From Viridibacterium silvisoli (GTDB lineage: Bacteria > Pseudomonadota > Gammaproteobacteria > Burkholderiales > Rhodocyclaceae): DNA of 64,000 bases. The notes below the pieces were generated by a model. That model had not been told where the DNA came from, did not search any database, and saw nothing but the letters and a program-made list of their open reading frames with translations. Shown here in pieces: positions 7,806 to 16,481 of this stretch. A program made the position numbers and the translations under genes. The stretch spans positions 868,001-932,000 of the forward strand of contig NZ_JAYXHS010000001.1 in assembly GCF_036017035.1 (NCBI RefSeq). The letters run 5' to 3'. The first letter of the stretch is position 1; each line of letters opens with the position of its first letter.

Positions 7806-8768
7806 CTACTTTGCCGGCGCCGCGGAAGCCGTCGTCACGACGGGATTCGACAGCTGCCCGACGTAGGCGGTGAGGATGCTGATCTGCGCCGCCGTCAGCT
7901 TGCCCTCATGCGCCGGCATGTTGCTGGCATGGCCCTTGTTGATGGCCGAGATGATGTTGTCGGCACCGAAGCCATGCAGCCAGATGTTGTCGGTGAGATT
8001 CGGCGCGCCCACCGCTTCGTTGCCCCTTCCCTCGGGACCATGACAGGCCGCACAAGGCGCGAAGCTGTCACGCCCCATTGCTGCCTTGGCCGAATCGTTG
8101 CCGCTCTTCGACAGCGACAGCACGTAGTTGGCGAGATTGACGACGTCATCGGCCGAACCGACCGCCGCCCCCATCGCCGGCATGGTGCCGCGCCGGCCCT
8201 TGGCAATCGACTCGTGGATCTTCTCTGGCGTGCCACCGTAGAGCCAGTCCTTGTCAGCCAGATTGGGGAAGCCCTTGCTGCCACGCGCGTCCGAGCCGTG
8301 ACACTGCGCGCAGTTGTTCATGAACAGGCGCTCGCCGATGGCCATGGCATCGCCACTGGCGGCAAGTTGCTCGGTGCTCAGGCTGGCGAACTTCGCATAG
8401 AGCGGTGCCGTGGCCGCATCCGCAGCCTGCTTCTCGGCCTCATACGCTTTCTGCGTCGACCAGCCGGCGCTGCCGGCATAGCTGCCGACACCGGGGTAGA
8501 TCACGAGGTAGGCAAAGCTGAAGAGGATGGTGATGATGAAAAGCCAGGCCCACCAGCGCGGCAGCGGGTTGTTGAGCTCCTGCAGATCCTCGTCCCAGAT
8601 GTGGCCGGTCGTACCGCTACCGTCGCCCGCAGCCTTGACCTCGTCCCAGGTGGTGGGCTTGGGTGATTTGCGGCTGACGATCCACAGCAGCCAGGCACAG
8701 GCCAGGATGCTGACGATGACGGCGACGCCAACGTAGTAGGCCCAGAAATCACTGACGAAATCACTCAT
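7806..8768 (-). CDS. ccoP: cbb3-type cytochrome c oxidase subunit III (dihaem)
   Basis: 320 residues from ATG 8768, which overlaps the ccoQ stop by ATGA. Two membrane helices (about 8-30 and 71-91) are followed by two cytochrome c domains with CAQCH at 153-157 and CAACH at 239-243. Each has a downstream Met ligand segment (GTMPAMG at 195-201; SNMPAHEG). It passes electrons from soluble cytochrome c to CcoO and CcoN. Confidence 0.96.
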   Translation of the reverse strand: MSDFVSDFWAYYVGVAVIVSILACAWLLWIVSRKSPKPTTWDEVKAAGDGSGTTGHIWDEDLQELNNPLPRWWAWLFIITILFSFAYLVIYPGVGSYAGSAGWSTQKAYEAEKQAADAATAPLYAKFASLSTEQLAASGDAMAIGERLFMNNCAQCHGSDARGSKGFPNLADKDWLYGGTPEKIHESIAKGRRGTMPAMGAAVGSADDVVNLANYVLSLSKSGNDSAKAAMGRDSFAPCAACHGPEGRGNEAVGAPNLTDNIWLHGFGADNIISAINKGHASNMPAHEGKLTAAQISILTAYVGQLSNPVVTTASAAPAK

Positions 8769-8962
8769 CGTTGTTGTCCTTCCCGCTTCTGTTCGACATG
8801 GCTTGCAGTGCGCTGCTCGGGAAACTCGTCCAGCGCGAATGGCAGCATCGCAGCCTCGTTGAAGCGTTCGGCGTTCTTGCCGCGATAGGCCCACCAGACG
8901 ATGCCGATGAACAGCCCGAAGCAGATGAGCGTGGCGATGGCGCGGAGTGTGTTGATGTCCAT
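8765..8962 (-). CDS. ccoQ: cbb3-type oxidase subunit CcoQ
   Basis: 65 residues with one membrane helix (about 6-26) and then YRGKNAERFNEAA, the typical CcoQ pattern. It lies between ccoO (13 bp gap) and ccoP (4-bp overlap). CcoQ stabilises the interaction of CcoP with the core. Confidence 0.9.
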   Translation of the reverse strand: MDINTLRAIATLICFGLFIGIVWWAYRGKNAERFNEAAMLPFALDEFPEQRTASHVEQKREGQQR

Positions 8963-8975
8963 GTGAGAGCCTCCC

Positions 8976-9581
8976 TTACTTCACTGCGGTGCCAAGCACC
9001 TGCAGATAGGCGATAACGGCATCCATCTCGCTGTGTCCCTCGACAGCCTTTGCCGCGCCGGCCAGGTCGGCATCGGTATAGGGCACGCCAAGACGGCGCA
9101 TGGCGCGCATGCTGGCTTCAGCCTCGGCCGGCTTGAGCGGTGCATCGTTCAGCCACGAGTACGCCGGCATGTTCGACTCCGGCACCAGGTCGCGCGGGTT
9201 GTTGAGGTGGATGCGATGCCACTCGTCCGTGTAGCGTCCGCCGACGCGTTGCAGATCCGGACCGGTGCGCTTGCTGCCCCACTGGAAGGGGTGGTCATAG
9301 ACGAACTCGCCCGCGGTCGAGTAGTGGCCGTAGCGCAGGGTCTCGGCCTGCAGTGGGCGGATCATCTGCGAGTGGCAGTTGTAGCAGCCTTCCCGTACGT
9401 AGATGTTGCGCCCTGCCAGTTGCAGCGAGGTGTAGGGCTTGAGGCCGGGCGCTGGCGCCGTGGTCGAGCGCTGGAAGAACAGCGGCACGATTTCGACGAG
9501 ACCGCCGACTGCGATCACCACCAGGATGAGCGCAATCATCAGCCAGTTATTGGTTTCGATTTTCTCGTGTGTGAAAGCCAT
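8976..9581 (-). CDS. ccoO: cbb3-type cytochrome c oxidase subunit II (monohaem)
   Basis: 201 residues from ATG 9581; a longer frame upstream overlaps ccoN and is rejected. A single N-terminal membrane anchor (about 14-35) is followed by a cytochrome c domain with CYNCH at 66-70 (EGCYNCHSQMIRP) and a Met ligand in ESNMPAYSWL. Start is 8 bp after ccoN. Confidence 0.96.
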   Translation of the reverse strand: MAFTHEKIETNNWLMIALILVVIAVGGLVEIVPLFFQRSTTAPAPGLKPYTSLQLAGRNIYVREGCYNCHSQMIRPLQAETLRYGHYSTAGEFVYDHPFQWGSKRTGPDLQRVGGRYTDEWHRIHLNNPRDLVPESNMPAYSWLNDAPLKPAEAEASMRAMRRLGVPYTDADLAGAAKAVEGHSEMDAVIAYLQVLGTAVK

Positions 9582-9589
9582 GTCGGTCC

Positions 9590-11029
9590 TCAGGCGTGCG
9601 CAAGTTTTTGGGGGGCTGGAATCGGCGCTTCGACTGCCTTGCCTGCGCGTGCAGTCATCCACACGTTCCACGCCATGACCAGCATGCCGAACAGGTACAG
9701 CGCACCGCCAAGCAGACGCACCACGTAGAAGGGGAAGGTGGCTTTCACGGACTCGACGAAGGTGTAGGTCAGCGTGCCGTCAGGATTCACCGCACGCCAC
9801 ATCAGGCCCTGCATGACGCCGGCGATCCACATGGCGGCGATGTAGAGCACGACGCCGATGGTGGAGATCCAGAAGTGCAGCTCGATGGCCTTGATGCTGT
9901 GCATCTTCTCGCGGCCGAACATGCGCGGGATCAGGTAGTAGAGACTGCCCATGGTGACGAAGCCGACCCAGCCGAGCGCACCGGAATGCACATGCCCCAC
10001 CGTCCAGTCGGTGTAGTGCGACAGGGCGTTGACAGTCTTGATCGACATCATCGGGCCCTCGAAGGTCGCCATGCCGTAGAAGGACAGCGAGACGATGAGG
10101 AAGCGCAGGATCGGGTCGTCGCGCAGCTTGTGCCAGGCGCCCGAAATGGTCAGCACGCCGTTGAGCATGCCGCCCCACGAGGGCGCCAGCAGGATCAGCG
10201 AGAACACCATGCCGACCGATTGCGTCCAGTCCGGCAGTGCCGTGTAGTGCAGGTGGTGCGGGCCGGCCCACATGTAGGTGAAGATCAGCGCCCAGAAGTG
10301 GACGATGGAGAGGCGGTAGGAATACACCGGCCGCTCGGCCTGCTTGGGGATGAAGTAATACATCATGCCGAGGAAGCCGGCGGTAAGGAAAAAGCCCACC
10401 GCGTTGTGGCCGTACCACCACTGCACCATCGCGTCCTGCACGCCAGCGTAGGCCGAATACGAATGCCAGAACGATACCGGCATCGCCGCGCTATTCACGA
10501 TGTGCAGCAGCGCCACGGCAAGGATGAAGGCACCGAAGAACCAGTTGGCGACGTAGATGTGCTTCACGCGGCGAATGCCGATGGTGCCGAAGAACACGAC
10601 GGCATACGCCACCCAGACCAGCGCGATGAGGATGTCGATCGGCCACTCCAGCTCCGCGTATTCCTTGCCGCTGGTGTAGCCCAGCGGCAGGGTGATGGCC
10701 GCCAGCACGATCACCGCCTGCCAGCCCCAGAACACGAACTCCGCCAGCTTGCCCATGAACAGTCGCACCTGACAGGTACGCTGCACGACGTAGAAGGAAG
10801 TCGCCATCAGCGCACAGCCGCCGAAGGCGAAGATCACCGCATTGGTGTGCAGCGGCCTCAGCCGGCCGTACGACAGCCAGGAGATGCCCATGTTGATGTC
10901 GGGCCAGGTCAGCTCGGCGGCGATGATCACGCCGACCAGCATGCCGACCACACCCCACAGGATGGAGGCAATGGAGAACTGCCTGACGACGCGGTAGTTG
11001 AACTGCTCTGCGGTCACGGTATTTGTCAT
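9590..11029 (-). CDS. ccoN: cbb3-type cytochrome c oxidase subunit I
   Basis: 479 residues, twelve membrane segments. Haem and CuB histidines occur in expected contexts: RPLHTNAVIFAF, QWWYGHNAVGFF, WAGPHHLHYTALP, and DWTVGHVHSGALGW. It is the catalytic subunit of the high-affinity proton-pumping terminal oxidase used at low oxygen. It heads ccoNOQP and has a perfect FNR dyad in its promoter region. Confidence 0.97.
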   Translation of the reverse strand: MTNTVTAEQFNYRVVRQFSIASILWGVVGMLVGVIIAAELTWPDINMGISWLSYGRLRPLHTNAVIFAFGGCALMATSFYVVQRTCQVRLFMGKLAEFVFWGWQAVIVLAAITLPLGYTSGKEYAELEWPIDILIALVWVAYAVVFFGTIGIRRVKHIYVANWFFGAFILAVALLHIVNSAAMPVSFWHSYSAYAGVQDAMVQWWYGHNAVGFFLTAGFLGMMYYFIPKQAERPVYSYRLSIVHFWALIFTYMWAGPHHLHYTALPDWTQSVGMVFSLILLAPSWGGMLNGVLTISGAWHKLRDDPILRFLIVSLSFYGMATFEGPMMSIKTVNALSHYTDWTVGHVHSGALGWVGFVTMGSLYYLIPRMFGREKMHSIKAIELHFWISTIGVVLYIAAMWIAGVMQGLMWRAVNPDGTLTYTFVESVKATFPFYVVRLLGGALYLFGMLVMAWNVWMTARAGKAVEAPIPAPQKLAHA

Positions 11030-11106
11030 GTGTCAGCCTTGTGAAGCTTTGTCCGAAGCTTTTTCCAGATTCCCACGCAGTGTCGCAATGCATGGGGGTG
11101 AAGAAA

Positions 11107-11120
11107 TTGATGCAGATCAA
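11107..11120 (-). promoter_or_regulatory. perfect FNR box upstream of ccoN
   Basis: TTGATGCAGATCAA is an exact TTGAT-N4-ATCAA dyad. Its centre is about 84 bp upstream of the ccoN ATG, and it lies between ccoN and the ccoS stop at 11201. A transcription start about 41 bp downstream would leave a leader of about 43 nt. This is the clearest regulatory site in the window. Confidence 0.85.
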
Positions 11121-11200
11121 GCAAAGTGAAGCGTGCGGGAATTCATGCAACGCGTCATGGTCGCGGCCGGCTCGATACGCGCAGGCGCGCGCCGCACCAT

Positions 11201-11344
11201 CTATCCGTCATCGTCATCGAGGATCGCGCGACCGGGTCGGTCGAGGTCTTCGAACTGTCCTTCCTTGAGCGCCCAGTAGAAGACGACGACGAAGGACAGC
11301 GCGAGGATCACCGACACGGGAATCAGCAGGAACAGGATGTCCAT
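11201..11344 (-). CDS. ccoS: cbb3 oxidase maturation protein CcoS
   Basis: 47 residues, read directly from the minus strand: an N-terminal membrane helix (MDILFLLIPVSVILA...) followed by FYWALKEGQFEDLDRPGRAI and an acidic tail DDDDG. This is the CcoS pattern. Its ATG at 11344 follows the ccoI stop by two bases. CcoS is needed to put haem and CuB into CcoN. It sits directly upstream of the ccoN promoter region. Confidence 0.93.
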   Translation of the reverse strand: MDILFLLIPVSVILALSFVVVFYWALKEGQFEDLDRPGRAILDDDDG

Positions 11345-11346
11345 CG

Positions 11347-13698
11347 TCACGACTCCTTCGCAGTGAGGGGCACGGCAGGTCGGGCCAGGCGCAAGGCATT
11401 GAGCACCACCAGCAGCGAGCTGCTGGCCATGCCGAGCCCCGCGAGCCAGGGCGGCAGCAGGCCGAACAGTGCCAGCGGCACACAGATCAAGTTATAGCCC
11501 GCAGCCCAGAAAATATTCTGTTTGATTACGCGCCCCATGCGCCGTGCTTCAGCAATGGCGAGCGGCACATCAGCCAGACGGTTGGAGAGCAACACCAGGT
11601 CGGCGTCGGACTGGCTCAGCGGCGCACCGCTGCCCATGACGATGGAGACATCGGCGCGCGACAACACCGGCCCGTCATTGATGCCATCGCCGACCATCAC
11701 GATGCACTGCGCAGGCACGCTGCCCGATTGCCAGGCGGTGACGACGGCCAGCTTGTCCTCCGGCGTCTGCGCGCCGCGCGCATCGTCGATGCCGGCCCAG
11801 GCCGCCACCGTACGCACGTTGATATCGCGGTCACCGGACAGGACGCTCACCTCGACCTGTTGCGCGCGCAGGGCCGCCACGCTGGCGCAGGCGTCGTCAC
11901 GCAGATGTTCGTCGAAGCGCAGGACGGCAATCGGCCCGCGCTCATCGGCCAGCAGCACGGTGACGCCGCCGCGGGCATGTGTCGCACGATCGGCCCACTG
12001 TGGCCATGCAAAAGCTGCCGAGCCGAGCCGATAGACGTGCTCGCCCGAAACCGCCTCGACGCCCGCCCCGCGCACCTCGCGCACAGCCGTCAGGCCCGGA
12101 GCCTCGCACTCTGGCAATGCCACGCGCTGCAGGGCGCGCGCCACCGGATGCAGCGAGCCCGCATCCATCGCCATCGCCAGGGCCAGCACACGGTCACGGC
12201 CCATGCCTTCGCGCAGGCACTCCAGCGCGACCAGGGCCAACTGCTCGTGGGTCAGCGTGCCGGTCTTGTCGAACACCACGCGCCCGGCGCCTGCGAGTGC
12301 CTCCAGCGCTGCGGGGTGCGACACCAGCACGCCGCGCCGCGCCAGCAGGCCGCTGGTGGCCAGCACCGCCGCCGGCGTAGCCAGCGACAAGGCGCAGGGA
12401 CAGGTCACGACCAGCACCGACACGGCAACCCATACGGCACGCGCGGGATCGACGAAGGACCAGGCAATGCCTGCCAGCGCTGCCAGCAGCAGCACGGCAA
12501 TCAGAAAGCTGCTGGCATACCGGTCGGCCAGCGCCGCCAGGCGCGGCTTCTCGCTCGCAGCACGCGCCATCAACGCCACGATCTCGCCAAAGCGCGACTG
12601 GGCCCCCAGACGTTCGACACGCATCACCAGCGGCGCTTCGAGGTTGTAGCTGCCGGCCACGACGGCATCGCCGGCCTGTCTGGCAATCGGCCGGGCCTCG
12701 CCGGTCAGCAGCGCCTCGTCGACGGCCGAGCTGCCGGCCAGCACCACGCCATCGGCAGGAAAGGCCTGGCCAACGGCAACGCGCAGCACGTCGCCGACAC
12801 GCAACTGGTGCAGCACCACGTGCTCGCCGGCATGCGCGGTCGGCCAGTCGTCGAAACGCTCGACGCTGTCGGGCAGGCGCGTGGTCAGGCTCTCGAGGCT
12901 GGACGCAGCCTTGCCGCGCGCCAGCGTCTCCAGATAGCGGCCGCCAAGCAGGAAGAACACGAACATGGTCAGCGAGTCGAAGTAGGCCTCGCCGCCGGGG
13001 TGCAGCAGCGATGCCGTGCTGGCCACGAAGGTGATGACGATGCCTAATGCCACAGGCACGTCCATGCCGACGCGGCGCGCCTGCAGGTCGCGCCAGGCAC
13101 TGCTGAAAAAGGGTGTGGCGGCGAACAGCAGCACCGGCAAACTCATCACGCAACTCGCCCACTTGAGCAGGCGCTCCATGTCGGGCGTGAGGTCACCGGG
13201 CTCCGCAAAGTAGGCCGGTGCGGCATACATCATCACCTGCATCATGCAGAAGCCGGCCACGAAGAGGCGCCACAGGGCCTTGCGGCGCTCGTCGCGACGC
13301 GTCAGGTCGGTGCCGATCTGTTGTACCGGGAAGGGTCGGTAATCGAGCGCGGCGATATCGGCGAACAAGGTGGACAGGCGCACCTGCTGCGCATCCCAGA
13401 CAAGACGCGCACGGCCTGCCGCCGCATTCACATCGACCGAGATCACGCCGGGCCGCGCCGCCAGACGACGCTCGATACCCTGCGCGCAGCTCGTGCAGGT
13501 CATGCCTTCGACCAGCAGCCAGGATTCGATCTGGTGCGGCGTGCCGGTAGGGCGGCTGAACTGCGCCTGTACCTCGGCCACATCGAGGGCGCGATAGTCC
13601 CCGGCCGGCGCCGCGCCAGGCGCACGCGGCGTCAGGGGCGCCCGGGAGGCATCGTCACGGCTCAGCAGAGGAGGGTCGAGAACGGTATCGGCTGGCAC
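11347..13698 (-). CDS. ccoI: copper-translocating P1B-type ATPase CcoI (FixI)
   Basis: 783 residues from GTG 13698; no ATG occurs between the upstream stop and this GTG, and no clear Shine-Dalgarno is present, so the start is uncertain. An HMA domain with GMTCTSC (65-71) is followed by eight membrane segments, the CPC ion motif (433-435), DKTGT (477-481), an HP motif (SLHPVARAL) and GDGIND near the end. CcoI supplies copper to cbb3 oxidase. The Cys-rich metal-binding region that usually precedes the HMA domain in this branch is absent: the first 60 residues contain no cysteine. Co-transcribed with ccoS (2-bp gap). Confidence 0.93.
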   Translation of the reverse strand: MPADTVLDPPLLSRDDASRAPLTPRAPGAAPAGDYRALDVAEVQAQFSRPTGTPHQIESWLLVEGMTCTSCAQGIERRLAARPGVISVDVNAAAGRARLVWDAQQVRLSTLFADIAALDYRPFPVQQIGTDLTRRDERRKALWRLFVAGFCMMQVMMYAAPAYFAEPGDLTPDMERLLKWASCVMSLPVLLFAATPFFSSAWRDLQARRVGMDVPVALGIVITFVASTASLLHPGGEAYFDSLTMFVFFLLGGRYLETLARGKAASSLESLTTRLPDSVERFDDWPTAHAGEHVVLHQLRVGDVLRVAVGQAFPADGVVLAGSSAVDEALLTGEARPIARQAGDAVVAGSYNLEAPLVMRVERLGAQSRFGEIVALMARAASEKPRLAALADRYASSFLIAVLLLAALAGIAWSFVDPARAVWVAVSVLVVTCPCALSLATPAAVLATSGLLARRGVLVSHPAALEALAGAGRVVFDKTGTLTHEQLALVALECLREGMGRDRVLALAMAMDAGSLHPVARALQRVALPECEAPGLTAVREVRGAGVEAVSGEHVYRLGSAAFAWPQWADRATHARGGVTVLLADERGPIAVLRFDEHLRDDACASVAALRAQQVEVSVLSGDRDINVRTVAAWAGIDDARGAQTPEDKLAVVTAWQSGSVPAQCIVMVGDGINDGPVLSRADVSIVMGSGAPLSQSDADLVLLSNRLADVPLAIAEARRMGRVIKQNIFWAAGYNLICVPLALFGLLPPWLAGLGMASSSLLVVLNALRLARPAVPLTAKES

Positions 13699-13808
13699 TG
13701 GCTGGCTGGATGACGTTGCGATGGTTTCAGTATTTATAGCAAGAGTCTGACGTGGGGATTACACGCAAACCACCCCAACGCACCTTACCGCGGGGCGCGG
13801 CGCGAGCT

Positions 13809-13822
13809 TTGATCTGCATCAA
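13809..13822 (+). promoter_or_regulatory. perfect FNR box between ccoI and ubiU
   Basis: TTGATCTGCATCAA is an exact dyad. It lies 145 bp upstream of ubiU and 111 bp upstream of the ccoI GTG. A -10-like TATAAA lies at about 13731-13736 on the minus strand, so the box could serve either gene or both. FNR activation of ubiUV is known in E. coli. Confidence 0.8.
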
Positions 13823-13966
13823 ACCCGGGCGCGGTACTGCCGCTGTCGGGCAAACCGTCGTGGCGGGTGCGCCACACCCGGAATGCCCGGCCAGCCGCTG
13901 CAACAACGCGCCAGAGCTTGATCCCGGACAAGGCCGGGTGGCCACGACGGGCCTAGCGTCAACACC

Positions 13967-15001
13967 ATGACAAGCCCTGCCACCCGCCCGCCCATCGAAC
14001 TCGTCGCCCCTGCCGGCAGCCTTGCCGCGCTCAAGGCGGCCCTCAACGCCGGCGCCGACGCGGTCTACCTCGGTCTGCAGAATGCGACCAATGCGCGCAA
14101 TTTCTCCGGCCTGAACTTCAGCGCCGGCGAACTCGCCAGCGGTGTCGCGCTGGCCCACGGCCTGGGCCGCAAGGTGCTGTTCGCGATCAACACCTTTCCG
14201 CAAGCCGGGCGCTCCTCGGACTGGCGCGCCGCCGTTGACGTCGCCCATGACAGCGGTGCCGACGCGGTGATCCTCGCCGACCCCGGCCTGCTCGCCTACG
14301 CCAGCCAGCGCTATCCCGATCTGCGCCTGCATCTGTCGGTACAGGCCTCGGCCACGCATGCCGATGCCATCGAATTCATGCGCGCGGAGTTCGGCATCCG
14401 CCGCGCGGTGCTACCCCGCGTGCTGACCCTGGCCGAGATCGAGAAGCTGATCCGCAAGACCAGCGTCGAGATCGAGGTCTTCGGTTTCGGCAGCCTGTGC
14501 GTGATGGCCGAAGGCCGTTGCCTGCTGTCGTCCTACGCGACCGGCGACTCGCCCAACAACAAGGGCGTGTGCTCGCCCGCCCACGCCGTACGCTGGTACA
14601 ACGACGGCAACCAGCTCGAGGCGCGGCTCAGCGACATTCTCATCGACCGTTACGGGCCGACCGAACACGCCGCCTACCCTACGTTGTGCAAGGGGCGCTT
14701 CGAGGTCTCGAGCAATGGTGAGCACACCATGGACCACGCACTCGAGGAGCCCACCAGCCTCAACGCCCTGAGCCTGCTGCCACGGCTGCACGAGATGGGC
14801 GTCGCCGCCCTCAAGATCGAGGGCCGCCAGCGCAGCCCGGCCTACGTCGGCCAGGTCACCGCCACGCTGCGTACCGCACTCGACAGCCTGCAGGCCGACC
14901 CGGCGCGCTTCTCGGCGCGCCCCGAATGGCAGGCCGCGCTGGCACGCCACGCCGAAGGCTCGCAAGTCACCCAGGGAGCATTCGACCGACCATGGAAATG
15001 A
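13967..15001 (+). CDS. ubiU: oxygen-independent ubiquinone hydroxylation protein UbiU (U32 family)
   Basis: 344 residues. Peptidase-U32 fold starting IELVAPAGSLAALKAAL. Four cysteines (178, 185, 202, 241) have spacings 7-17-39, identical to the 4Fe-4S ligands of E. coli UbiU (169, 176, 193, 232). With UbiV it hydroxylates the ubiquinone ring without O2, using prephenate as oxygen donor. ubiU-ubiV-ubiT follow without gaps. A perfect FNR box lies upstream. Confidence 0.95.
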   Translation: MTSPATRPPIELVAPAGSLAALKAALNAGADAVYLGLQNATNARNFSGLNFSAGELASGVALAHGLGRKVLFAINTFPQAGRSSDWRAAVDVAHDSGADAVILADPGLLAYASQRYPDLRLHLSVQASATHADAIEFMRAEFGIRRAVLPRVLTLAEIEKLIRKTSVEIEVFGFGSLCVMAEGRCLLSSYATGDSPNNKGVCSPAHAVRWYNDGNQLEARLSDILIDRYGPTEHAAYPTLCKGRFEVSSNGEHTMDHALEEPTSLNALSLLPRLHEMGVAALKIEGRQRSPAYVGQVTATLRTALDSLQADPARFSARPEWQAALARHAEGSQVTQGAFDRPWK

Positions 15002-15918
15002 CGACGCCACACGACACCCGCAAGTCATACCCGACCTGCGCCTACCGCATCTCGGTGGGGCCGCTGCTGTACTACTGGTCACGCCAGGAGACCTTCGACT
15101 TCTACCTGCAACTGGCCAGCTCGCCAGCCGACATCGTCTATCTCGGCGAGACCGTATGCAGCCGGCGTCACGAACTGCGCAGCACCGACTGGCTCGACCT
15201 CGCTGCAATGCTGCGCGAAGCCGGCAAGGAAGTCGTGTTATCGACGCGCACCCTCATCGAAACCGGGGCCGAGGCCAGCGCCATGCGCCTGCTCTGCGAG
15301 CAGGACGGTTACGCCGTCGAAGCGGGCGAGACCGGCGCGGTTGCTGCGCGCAAGGGTCAGCCCTTCGTGGCCGGACCGCACCTCAACGCCTACAACGGTG
15401 ACACGCTGCGCTGGCTGCAGGGCTGCGGCGCCACCCGCGCGGTGGTGCCGCTCGAAATCAGCCGTGCCGTCCTCAACCAGTTGATGGCCGAGACCCCACC
15501 CGGACTCGAGATCGAAGCCATGGTCTGGGGCCGCATGCCATTGGCGTTCTCGGCGCGCTGCTTCACGGCGCGCCACTTCCGCCTCAACAAGGACGATTGC
15601 CAGTTCCGCTGCCTCGAGTTTCCAGACGGTCTTGATCTGCGTACGCGCGAGTCACAGGCCTTCCTCGCCATCAATGGCGTGCAGACGCAATCAGCCGCCT
15701 GTCTCGACCTGCTCGATCAGGCACCCGCACTGGCGCAACTGGGCGTAGACGTCCTGCGTGTCAGCCCGCAATCGCAAGGCACGTTCGCAGCCATCACGGC
15801 ACTCGATGCACTGCGTGCCAGCCAGCCCGCCGAACGCGTCGCGCCACCCGCCGGCATCGGCCGCTGCAACGGCTACTGGCATGGCGACGCCGGCATCAAG
15901 CAACTGGGAGTCATCTGA
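14992..15918 (+). CDS. ubiV: oxygen-independent ubiquinone hydroxylation protein UbiV (U32 family)
   Basis: 308 residues from ATG 14992, which overlaps the end of ubiU; a second ATG at 14998 forms an ATGA overlap and may also be used. Cysteines 56, 190, 203 and 207 match the E. coli UbiV cluster ligands, with spacings 13 and 4 for the last three (CFTARHFRLNKDDCQFRC). It forms the UbiUV heterodimer. Confidence 0.94.
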   Translation: MEMTTPHDTRKSYPTCAYRISVGPLLYYWSRQETFDFYLQLASSPADIVYLGETVCSRRHELRSTDWLDLAAMLREAGKEVVLSTRTLIETGAEASAMRLLCEQDGYAVEAGETGAVAARKGQPFVAGPHLNAYNGDTLRWLQGCGATRAVVPLEISRAVLNQLMAETPPGLEIEAMVWGRMPLAFSARCFTARHFRLNKDDCQFRCLEFPDGLDLRTRESQAFLAINGVQTQSAACLDLLDQAPALAQLGVDVLRVSPQSQGTFAAITALDALRASQPAERVAPPAGIGRCNGYWHGDAGIKQLGVI

Positions 15919-15923
15919 GCCTC

Positions 15924-16361
15924 ATGCCCCCTCGCCCGCCAGACAGCACAGACCTGCTGCGTCCCCTCGCCAGCCTTGGACGTCACCTGCCCGCCGGTTT
16001 CGTCTCCGCGCATCTGGTGGCCGCACTCGAATTCGCCCGGCATATGCAGTGGTTGCAGCCGCCTCCCCAACTCGACGGGCGCAGCTTCGGCATCAGCATC
16101 GAAGACCTTGGCCTGCGCTGCTGCTTCAGCTGCCGTCAAGGTCGCTTCCGTCCGCAATGGCACGCCAGCAACACACAGAGCATGGACCTCGAGATCGGCG
16201 CGCGCCTCGCCGACTTCGCCAGCCTGGCGCGCGGCACGATGGATGCCGACACCCTGTTCTTCCAGCGCCGGCTGAAGATCTCCGGCGACACCGACCTCGG
16301 CCTCATCGTGAAGAACTGGCTCGACGCCACTGAACGCCCGGCGTGGCTCAGCGGCGCGTAG
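15924..16361 (+). CDS. ubiT: SCP2-domain ubiquinone accessory factor UbiT
   Basis: 145 residues with an SCP2 lipid-binding fold (SFGISIEDLGLRCCFSCRQGRFRP, then ISGDTDLGLIVKNWLDA at the C-terminus). UbiT replaces the aerobic UbiJ scaffold during anaerobic ubiquinone synthesis and binds the lipid intermediates. Its start is 5 bp after the ubiV stop. Confidence 0.88.
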   Translation: MPPRPPDSTDLLRPLASLGRHLPAGFVSAHLVAALEFARHMQWLQPPPQLDGRSFGISIEDLGLRCCFSCRQGRFRPQWHASNTQSMDLEIGARLADFASLARGTMDADTLFFQRRLKISGDTDLGLIVKNWLDATERPAWLSGA

Positions 16362-16364
16362 GCT

Positions 16365-16455
16365 GGAAAAGCGCAGCGCCTTCGGGCATCTTCATGGTCG
16401 GCCAGGCTCGGGCATACGGGTACGGCCGAAATGTCGGAAGGCGCTGCGCTTTTCC
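16365..16455. repeat. 19-bp perfect inverted repeat element between converging genes
   Basis: GGAAAAGCGCAGCGCCTTC (16365-16383) is perfectly complementary to 16437-16455, with a 53-nt centre. It directly follows TAGGCT at the end of ubiT and lies between two converging genes. I recall similar GTAGG-TGGAAAAGCGCAGCGC hairpins as dispersed repeats in betaproteobacteria, so this may be a REP-like element; it may also act as a two-way terminator. Confidence 0.6.
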
Positions 16456-16481
16456 GACCTGCATGCCTGTGGGGCAGCCCT

